NCBI GenBank assembly: GCA_028713915.1 | Contig: JAQTNK010000014.1 | Location: forward strand, 24,849-88,848 | Direction: 5' to 3' | DNA: 64,000 nucleotides | From: Rhodocyclaceae bacterium | Lineage (GTDB): Bacteria; Pseudomonadota; Gammaproteobacteria; Burkholderiales; Rhodocyclaceae | Shown: one piece after another, positions 58,125 through 64,000 of the stretch | How positions within the stretch are numbered: the first letter of the stretch is position 1 | Layout of the letters: each line of letters starts with the position of its first letter | Made by a program: the position numbers and the translations under genes | Notes under the pieces: model-generated | Seen by the model: only the letters and a program-made list of their open reading frames with translations | What the model was told of the DNA's origin: nothing | Databases searched by the model: none

Positions 58125-60110
58125 TCAGTACTTCTTCGGCTTGCCGGCGCCGTGCTTGGGGGCAAATTTATTCTCGCCCGCGTAGGGCCGCTTGGGCTTG
58201 TCGCCGGGCTTGAAGGGCGCCTTCGGCGGACGGCTGCCGTCGTGCTCGGACTTGGCGCCGGACCACTTGCCGGGTGCGGGTCGACGCTCGTCGCCCGGAC
58301 GCTCGGCACCCCATTTCGGCCGCGGCTTGTAGCTGCTTTTTTCCTCGACTTCGCCGGCCGCCAGCGCGCGGATGTTGAGCGGGCTTTGGCGGATGCGCGT
58401 GCGCTTCAAGGTCTGGATCGTGTCGGCCGGCAGGTCGGCCGGCAGTTCCACGGTGCTGTAGTCGTCGAACAGATGGATCTGGCCGATGTACTTGCCTTCG
58501 ATGCCGCCTTCGTTGGCGATGGCGCCGACGATGTCCTTGGGCGTCACGCCCTGGTTGCGGCCGACGTCGATGCGGAACTTGGCGAGATTGCCTTCGCTGA
58601 AGGCGCGGCGGCGCGAGAGGATTTCGTCGCGGTTGGCGCGGACCGGCGGCTTGTCTTCATGGAACGCCGGACGCTCCTCGCGCGGCGCGGCGCGCGGTCG
58701 CTCGTCGCTGAATTCGCGCAGCGGCCGCTCTTCGCGGCGGGGCCGCTCCTCGCTGCGCGCCGGCGCGGATGTTTCGGCCTGCCAGCCGGCGCCTTCGGGC
58801 TGCAGCGGCCGTTCGCGCTGGGCGAGGAAGGCGAGCGCCGCGGCGATTTCGCGCGGCTTGATTTCCGACTCGTCCTCGAGCTGGCGCACGACCTCGAAAT
58901 AGAAGTCGAGCTTCTCGGCCTTGATGACGTCGAGCACCTGCTGCTTGAACTGGGCGACGCGGCGGTCGGCGACGTCGCTTTTCGTCGGCAGCGTCATCGG
59001 CTCGATCTTCTGGCGCGTGGCGTGCTCGATGGCCTTGAGCATGCGCAGTTCGCGCGGCGCGACGAAGAGGATGGCGTTGCCGGTGCGCCCGGCGCGGCCG
59101 GTGCGGCCGATGCGGTGCACGTAGGCTTCGGTGTCGTAGGGGATGTCGTAGTTGACGACGTGGCTGATGCGCGGCACGTCCAGCCCGCGTGCGGCGACGT
59201 CGGTGGCGACGACGATGTCGAGGCTGCCGTTCTTCAGGCGCTCGACCACCTGCTCGCGCAGGCCCTGGGTCATGTCGCCGTTCAAGGCCGCGGCTTCGTA
59301 GCCGCGCGCGCCGAGCTTGTCGGCGATGTCGACGGTGGCGGTCTTGGTGCGCACGAAGATCAGCGCGGCGTCGAAATCCTGCTCGACTTCGAGCATGCGC
59401 GTCAGGGCGTCGAGCTTGTCGGCGCCGCGCACCTGCCAGTAGCGCTGGTGGATGGCGGCCACCGTCGTGGTGGCGGCGCGGATCTTCACCTGCTGCGGAT
59501 TCTTCTGGTAGCGCTGGGCGATGCGCCGGATCGGGTCCGGCATGGTGGCCGAGAACAGCGCGGTCTGGTGCTCGGCCGGCGTGTGCTCGAGGATCCATTC
59601 GACGTCGTCGATGAAGCCCATGCGCAGCATTTCGTCGGCTTCGTCGAGCACCAGGGTCTGCAGGCGATCGAGCACGAGGCTCTTCCTCTCCAGGTGGTCC
59701 ATGATGCGTCCCGGCGTGCCGACGATGACATGGGCGCCGCGCGACAGCGCGCGCAGCTGGATGACCATGCTCTGGCCGCCGTAGAGCGGCAGCACGTGGA
59801 AGCCGGGCATGTGGTGGGCGTATTTCTGGAAAGCCTCGGCGACCTGGATCGCCAGTTCGCGCGTCGGCGTCAGCACCAGCGCCTGCGGCATTTTCGTCGC
59901 CAGGTCGAGCCGCGCCAGGAGCGGCAGGGCGAAGGCGGCGGTCTTGCCGGTGCCGGTCTGGGCTTCGCCGATCAGGTCGTGGCCGGCGAGGAAGTGCGGA
60001 ATGCAGGCCGCCTGGATCGGCGAGGGGGTTTCGTAGCCGACTTCCGCCAGGGCGGAAAGCAGGGCGGGCGGCAAGTTCAGCGCCGCAAAGGTATCGATGG
60101 ATTCAGTCAT
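58125..60110 (-). CDS. DEAD-box ATP-dependent RNA helicase (DeaD/CsdA-like)
   Basis: A 661-residue RNA helicase. Motif I is [16 protein letters not shown] (near 50), motif [11 protein letters not shown] (near 155), motif III SATMPD, and the second RecA domain ends [17 protein letters not shown] DbpA-type RNA-binding domain lies near 500-560 ([24 protein letters not shown]), followed by a basic, Lys/Arg/Pro-rich tail. This is the arrangement of cold-shock helicase DeaD, which unwinds structured RNA and helps ribosome assembly. It is divergent from the HEAT-repeat gene. Confidence 0.93.
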   Translation of the reverse strand: MTESIDTFAALNLPPALLSALAEVGYETPSPIQAACIPHFLAGHDLIGEAQTGTGKTAAFALPLLARLDLATKMPQALVLTPTRELAIQVAEAFQKYAHHMPGFHVLPLYGGQSMVIQLRALSRGAHVIVGTPGRIMDHLERKSLVLDRLQTLVLDEADEMLRMGFIDDVEWILEHTPAEHQTALFSATMPDPIRRIAQRYQKNPQQVKIRAATTTVAAIHQRYWQVRGADKLDALTRMLEVEQDFDAALIFVRTKTATVDIADKLGARGYEAAALNGDMTQGLREQVVERLKNGSLDIVVATDVAARGLDVPRISHVVNYDIPYDTEAYVHRIGRTGRAGRTGNAILFVAPRELRMLKAIEHATRQKIEPMTLPTKSDVADRRVAQFKQQVLDVIKAEKLDFYFEVVRQLEDESEIKPREIAAALAFLAQRERPLQPEGAGWQAETSAPARSEERPRREERPLREFSDERPRAAPREERPAFHEDKPPVRANRDEILSRRRAFSEGNLAKFRIDVGRNQGVTPKDIVGAIANEGGIEGKYIGQIHLFDDYSTVELPADLPADTIQTLKRTRIRQSPLNIRALAAGEVEEKSSYKPRPKWGAERPGDERRPAPGKWSGAKSEHDGSRPPKAPFKPGDKPKRPYAGENKFAPKHGAGKPKKY

Positions 60111-60166
60111 GGGGGGCCTCCTTCGAGGCGGGGGGGAAACTGGCCGGAGCGGCCGTGAAGGCGCGC

Positions 60167-60209
60167 ATTATCTCAGACCTGCGGCTTGGCGCCTAATCCG
60201 AGGCATAAT
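60167..60209. promoter_or_regulatory. Divergent -10 elements between deaD-like and HEAT-repeat genes
   Basis: GATAAT on the minus strand (60172-60167) and CATAAT on the plus strand (60204-60209) are plausible -10 hexamers for the RNA helicase and the HEAT-repeat gene. No good -35 elements are visible. Confidence 0.3.
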
Positions 60210-60238
60210 CGCGCGCTGACTATGCCCACTCGTTCCGC

Positions 60239-60715
60239 ATGAACCCGCCGCATCGACCCGCTTCGCCCGCCTTTCTCGCCGGCTACCCGTATTGCCCGCA
60301 GATGCTGCGCAATCGGGCCCGGCCGGGCAGCGCCATGGCCTGCCGGTTCTATGTCCTGCTGAAGGAAGGCGGCCTGGCCACGGTGAAGGAGATGATCGCG
60401 GCGCAGCCGCAATTGCTCGCGGATCTGCTGCCCATCGTCGCCAATCCCGAGGCCAGCATGAACGTGCGCGTCGGCGCCAGCGTGGTCTTCGAGCACCACG
60501 CCGGCAGCGCCGCGCTGCAGGCGCTGGTGCCGAAGCTCGGCGTGCTGTCGACCCATGCCGACGCGCGGGTGCGGGCCGATGCCTGCCATTACCTCGGCAT
60601 CGCCGGCGCCACGGCGGCGCGCCTGTACCTGGCGCTGCGCCTGAACGACAGGAGTGCCGAGGTGCGCGAGATCGCCGCCGACAGCCTGGAAGCGCTGGGC
60701 TCGGCGAGGGGCTGA
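60239..60715 (+). CDS. HEAT-repeat protein
   Basis: A 158-residue protein. Residues about 70-155 make two or three HEAT-like helical pairs (NVRVGASVVFEHHAGSAALQALVPKLGVL, ADARVRADACHYLGIAG, SAEVREIAADSLEAL). The N-terminal part resembles the NifX-/PBS-lyase-associated type of HEAT protein but no enzyme domain is present. Binding partner unknown. Starts at ATG 60239; the mutarotase gene follows 38 bp after its stop. Confidence 0.72.
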   Translation: MNPPHRPASPAFLAGYPYCPQMLRNRARPGSAMACRFYVLLKEGGLATVKEMIAAQPQLLADLLPIVANPEASMNVRVGASVVFEHHAGSAALQALVPKLGVLSTHADARVRADACHYLGIAGATAARLYLALRLNDRSAEVREIAADSLEALGSARG

Positions 60716-60753
60716 ACCGCGCACGACGCGCCGTCACGACAGGAGGAATCGCC

Positions 60754-61668
60754 ATGGGTCCATCGCCGGAACTGAACCGCCGCTTCGCCATCGCCGGCCG
60801 CCTGGGCTTCGCGGACATGCCCGGCGGCTTTACTGTCGCGCGGGTCACCACCGCCTTCGCCGAGGCGACCATCGCCGTGCAAGGCGCCCACGTCATGACC
60901 TACCAGCCGGCCGGCCAGGCGCCGCTGATCTGGCTTTCCAGGCGCGCCAAGTTCGCGCCGGGCAAGTCCATCCGCGGCGGCGTTCCGGTCTGCTGGCCGT
61001 GGTTCGGCCCCCATGCCGCCAATCCGCAGTTTCCCGCCCACGGCTTCGCGCGCACCGTGCCGTGGCGGCTCGTCGCCGCCGCCGAACTGCCGGATGGCCG
61101 CGTGCGCGTCTCGTTCGAGCTGATCCCGAGCGCGGCGAATCGCGTGCAGTGGCCCCACGATGCGGTCGTGCGCAACAGCATCACCGTCGGCCAGGAACTC
61201 GAGGTCGAGCTGGCGACGACCAACACCGGCCGCGCGCCTTTTGAACTGGGCCAGGCGCTGCACGCCTATTTCGAGGTCGGCGACATCCGCCGCGCGACGG
61301 TGACGGGGCTCGAAGGCTGCGACTATCTCGACAAGATGGATGGCGGCAAGCGCAAGCGCCAGGCCGGGCCGATCGCCTTCGCCGCGGAGACGGACCGCAT
61401 CTATCTCGGCACGCGCGGCTGCTGCAGCATCGTCGATCCGGCGCTTGAGCGCAGCATCCTCGTCACCAGCACCGGCAGCCGCTCCACCGTGGTGTGGAAC
61501 CCGTGGCTCGGCAAGGCCGAGAAGATGGGCGATTTCGGCCCCGACGGCTATCTCGACATGGTCTGCGTCGAAACCGCCAATGCCGCCGCCGACGTCATCC
61601 AGCTGGCGCCGGGCGCCACGCACGTCATGACGACGCAATATCGCCTCGTCGCGGCGCAAGGCGCCTGA
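60754..61668 (+). CDS. D-hexose-6-phosphate mutarotase
   Basis: A 304-residue aldose-1-epimerase-like enzyme of the YeaD family that interconverts the anomers of glucose-6-phosphate. Conserved elements are RGGVPVCWPWFGPHA, the catalytic His in AHGFARTVPWRL, LGQALHAYFEVGDI, and WNPWLGKAEKMGDFGPDGYLDMVCVE with the catalytic Glu. AGGAGGA at 60741-60747 precedes ATG 60754. It lies tightly before the flavoprotein gene. Confidence 0.93.
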   Translation: MGPSPELNRRFAIAGRLGFADMPGGFTVARVTTAFAEATIAVQGAHVMTYQPAGQAPLIWLSRRAKFAPGKSIRGGVPVCWPWFGPHAANPQFPAHGFARTVPWRLVAAAELPDGRVRVSFELIPSAANRVQWPHDAVVRNSITVGQELEVELATTNTGRAPFELGQALHAYFEVGDIRRATVTGLEGCDYLDKMDGGKRKRQAGPIAFAAETDRIYLGTRGCCSIVDPALERSILVTSTGSRSTVVWNPWLGKAEKMGDFGPDGYLDMVCVETANAAADVIQLAPGATHVMTTQYRLVAAQGA

Positions 61669-61679
61669 TCCTGGCGGCC

Positions 61680-62912
61680 GTGCGCAACGCGGTGCCGACG
61701 GTCGCCGTCATCGGCGGCGGCCCGGCCGGCCTCATGGCGGCCGAGGTGCTGAGCGCGGGCGGCGCGCGCGTCGATGTGTACGACGCCATGCCTTCTGTCG
61801 GGCGCAAGTTCCTGATGGCAGGCAAAGGCGGGCTGAATCTCACCCATGCCGAGCCGGCGGCGGCGTTCCTGTCGCGCTACGGGCAGCGCTGCGACGCGGT
61901 CGCGCCGTGGCTCGCCGCCTTCGGCGCCGGCGCGCTGCGCGACTGGGCGCACGGGCTGGGCGTCGCCACCTTCGTCGGCTCCTCGGGCCGCGTCTTCCCG
62001 CAGGGCATGTTGGCCGCGCCGCTGCTGCGCGCCTGGCTGCACCGGCTGCGCGCCGGCGGCGTGCGCTTCCATGTCCGTCACCGCTGGCTGGGCTGGAACG
62101 ACGAAGGCGGCTTGCGCTTCGCCGCCCCGGCCGCAGAGGAGACGATGCGCGCCGACGCGGTGGTGCTGGCCCTGGGCGGCGGCAGTTGGGCGAAGCTCGG
62201 CTCGGACGGCGCCTGGGTGCCGCTGCTGGCGGCGCGCGGCGTCGCCGTCGCGCCGCTCAAGCCGGCCAACTGCGGCTTCGATGCCGCTTGGAGCGAACAT
62301 TTCCGCACCCGCTTCGCCGGCGCGCCGGTGAAGTCGGTGGCGCTGTCTTTCACCGACGCCGCCGGGAATGTGCACCGCCGTTGCGGCGAATTCGTCGTCA
62401 CGGCGACGGGCGTCGAAGGCGGCGCGATCTACGCGCTGGCGGCGCCGCTGCGCGACGCCATCGCCGCGCAGGGCGGCGCCACGCTGCAGGTCGACCTGGC
62501 GCCGGACAAGACCCTGGCGCGGGTGCTGGGCGAGGTCGCGCATCCGCGCGGCGCGCGCTCGATGGCGAGCCATCTGCAGAGCCGCGCCGGGCTCAAGGGC
62601 GTCAAGGCCGGCCTGCTGCGCGAATGCGCGACCGCCGCCGACTATGCCGACCCGGCGCGCCTGGCTGCGGCGATCAAGGCGCTGCCGCTGCGGCTGGTGG
62701 CGCCGCGGCCGCTCGACGAGGCGATCAGCACGGCCGGCGGCGTCATGTTCGAAGCGCTCGACGCGCGGCTGATGATCCGCAGCCTGCCCGGCGTGTTCTG
62801 CGCCGGCGAGATGCTCGACTGGGAGGCGCCGACGGGCGGCTACCTGCTGACCGCCTGTTTCGCCAGCGGCCGCGCGGCGGCGCTGGGCGCGATGGCCTGG
62901 TTGGCCGCCTGA
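61680..62912 (+). CDS. TIGR03862 family flavoprotein (HI0933-like)
   Basis: A roughly 410-residue FAD protein of the BaiN/HI0933-like group, whose function is poorly defined. The dinucleotide-binding VIGGGPAGLMAAEVLSAGG is near the N-terminus, followed by VGRKFLMAGKGGLNLTH. The C-terminal GVFCAGEMLDWEAPTGGYLL matches the family. No ATG is near; GTG 61680 is the likely start, 11 bp after the mutarotase stop. The last 73 bp overlap the 3' end of the convergent kinase gene. Confidence 0.88.
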   Translation: MRNAVPTVAVIGGGPAGLMAAEVLSAGGARVDVYDAMPSVGRKFLMAGKGGLNLTHAEPAAAFLSRYGQRCDAVAPWLAAFGAGALRDWAHGLGVATFVGSSGRVFPQGMLAAPLLRAWLHRLRAGGVRFHVRHRWLGWNDEGGLRFAAPAAEETMRADAVVLALGGGSWAKLGSDGAWVPLLAARGVAVAPLKPANCGFDAAWSEHFRTRFAGAPVKSVALSFTDAAGNVHRRCGEFVVTATGVEGGAIYALAAPLRDAIAAQGGATLQVDLAPDKTLARVLGEVAHPRGARSMASHLQSRAGLKGVKAGLLRECATAADYADPARLAAAIKALPLRLVAPRPLDEAISTAGGVMFEALDARLMIRSLPGVFCAGEMLDWEAPTGGYLLTACFASGRAAALGAMAWLAA

Positions 62913-64000
62913 CAGGCCACGATCACTTGATGGATGGTTTCCGCCGGCGCCTGGGCGACGAATTCCACGACAATGCGCGTGCCGTGTCCGGGGCGCGTAT
63001 CGAGGCGGAACGTGCCGCCGATGAATTCCGCCCGCCGGCGCATGGTCATCAGGCCATGGCCGGGCCCGCCGGCATCGGCATCGAAGCCGACGCCGTCGTC
63101 GGCGATCGCCAGCGTGACGACGTCGCCGTTCCGGGCTTGCCGAATGGCGACCGTCTGCGCGAGGGAATGCCTGGCGCAATTGGCCAGGGCTTCGTGCACG
63201 ATGCGGAACAGGTTTGTTTCGACATCGGCTTCCAGGCGCGCCGCCAGCGCATTTCCCTCGGTCTGGACCGCGATGCCGGTGCGGCGGCTGAATTGCCGCG
63301 CATAGCCTTCCACGGCCGGCCAGAAGCCGGCGTAATCGAGCAGCGGCGGACGGAAGTCGGTGCTGATGGCGCGCACGCTGGCGATGGTGTCCTCGAGCGT
63401 CGCCGAGGTGTCCTCGAGCAGAGCCGCGAACCGGTCTGCCGCCGGTCCGGGCAGCGAGTCCGCCAGCAACTTGAAATTGATGTTGATGACCGACAGGTTC
63501 GGGCTGGTGCGGTCGTGCAGTTCCACCGCCAGGCGCCGCCGCTCGTCTTCCTGGATGGCGACGAGGCGGCGCGAGATTTCTTCCTTCTGCCGCGTCCGCT
63601 CGAGCTGCCCGCGCTCGGTGACGTCGATGCCGAAGGACAGCGTGGCAGCGAGGGCGCCATGCTCCTTGATCGAACTGTTCTGCCAGGCGATGATGCGCTC
63701 CTCGCCTGACTTGGTCAGGATGGGGGCCTCGAACGACCGCGCGACGTCGCCGCCGGCTTCGTGCATGCGGCAAAATCCCGCCCAGGCTTCGGGGTAGCGT
63801 TGCCGCGGCATGACCGTCTCGAACCAGTCGCGCCCCAGCAGTTCGTCGCGCCGGTAGCCGCAGATGTGCTCCGCCGCCTTGTTGAGCACGATGACGCGGC
63901 CCGCGGCGTCGACGCCGACCATCATGGCGTTGGCCGTCTCCATCAGCTGATATGAGAATTCCCTGCTGGCCAGGACTTCCTTCTGGCGGCGGTGGGCGAT
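62840..64000 (-). CDS. PAS-domain histidine kinase, NarL-type, partial
   Basis: The C-terminal 387 residues of a sensor kinase; the frame is open to the window edge, so the N-terminal part is missing. A PAS domain (IVLNKAAEHICGYRRDELLGRDW) is followed by a HisKA_3 dimerisation domain, whose H box is RRLAVELHDRTSPNLS, and a NarX-like ATPase (IVHEALANCARHS, ADDGVGFD, GHGLMTMRRRAEFIGG). Such kinases act on LuxR-type response regulators; the partner would lie outside this window. The last 25 codons overlap the TIGR03862 gene. Confidence 0.9.
   Translation of the reverse strand: MAHRRQKEVLASREFSYQLMETANAMMVGVDAAGRVIVLNKAAEHICGYRRDELLGRDWFETVMPRQRYPEAWAGFCRMHEAGGDVARSFEAPILTKSGEERIIAWQNSSIKEHGALAATLSFGIDVTERGQLERTRQKEEISRRLVAIQEDERRRLAVELHDRTSPNLSVININFKLLADSLPGPAADRFAALLEDTSATLEDTIASVRAISTDFRPPLLDYAGFWPAVEGYARQFSRRTGIAVQTEGNALAARLEADVETNLFRIVHEALANCARHSLAQTVAIRQARNGDVVTLAIADDGVGFDADAGGPGHGLMTMRRRAEFIGGTFRLDTRPGHGTRIVVEFVAQAPAETIHQVIVACQAANQAIAPSAAARPLAKQAVSR

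Overview
This 64 kb window is a G+C-rich bacterial chromosome segment, packed with genes and without tRNA, rRNA, insertion sequences or CRISPR that I can see. Several gene orders point to a betaproteobacterium, probably near Rhodocyclales (inference, no phylogeny was run): pyrG-kdsA-DUF1330-eno-ftsB, yciB-yciI-bolA-ppiC, a DUF2863 protein, YaeQ, and a lexA-imuA-imuB SOS cassette.

Layout. 0-5 kb: the end of a sodium:solute symporter, rmuC, an EF-hand-like acidic protein, a TPR-methyltransferase and a DUF1810 protein. 4.8-11.9 kb: an AddAB-type helicase-nuclease pair, preceded by a 25-residue membrane peptide ORF and followed by a cytosolic 5'-nucleotidase. 12-18 kb: a five-gene signalling operon (FIST sensor, two phytochrome-like histidine kinases, one of them with a PocR domain, an Rcp1-like receiver, and a REC-PAS-GAF-HD-GYP phosphodiesterase), with bacteriohemerythrin convergent to it. 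18.5-25 kb: housekeeping genes on the minus strand (mtfA, an EamA transporter, ppiC, bolA, yciI, yciB, msrB), then dadA and DUF2863. 25.3-29 kb: DUF47-pit phosphate uptake, a CNNM/CBS membrane protein and an FmdE-like protein. 29.1-32.2 kb: trehalose synthesis through a membrane-anchored OtsA and OtsB.

32.2-44.3 kb holds the SOS mutagenesis genes. lexA-imuA-imuB and dnaE2 each have a LexA box of the form CTGT-N8-ACAG, but about 6.2 kb separates the two loci. That interval carries a NitT/TauT-type ABC transporter, a membrane diguanylate cyclase and an arsR-permease-thioredoxin cassette. 44.4-50.4 kb: an Ala/Thr-rich protein of unknown function, an isochorismatase-like hydrolase, a large hybrid histidine kinase and a DUF5996 protein. 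50.4-54.8 kb: the pyrG-kdsA-DUF1330-eno-ftsB operon, followed by a long imperfect palindrome. 55-64 kb: gamma-carbonic anhydrase, a thioredoxin-like protein, a soluble diguanylate cyclase, YaeQ, YaiI, a DEAD-box RNA helicase with a DbpA-like tail, a HEAT-repeat protein, hexose-6-phosphate mutarotase, a TIGR03862 flavoprotein and a histidine kinase cut by the window edge.

Themes: DNA repair and mutagenesis (rmuC, addAB, lexA, imuAB, dnaE2) and c-di-GMP/two-component signalling (two diguanylate cyclases, one HD-GYP phosphodiesterase, four histidine kinases). The features most worth following up are the FIST/PocR/HD-GYP operon, the sensor-anchored trehalose-6-phosphate synthase, the split mutasome and the small ORF that overlaps the likely addB start. 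Start codons were chosen from overlaps, Shine-Dalgarno sequences and family N-termini, and differ in places from the longest open frame.
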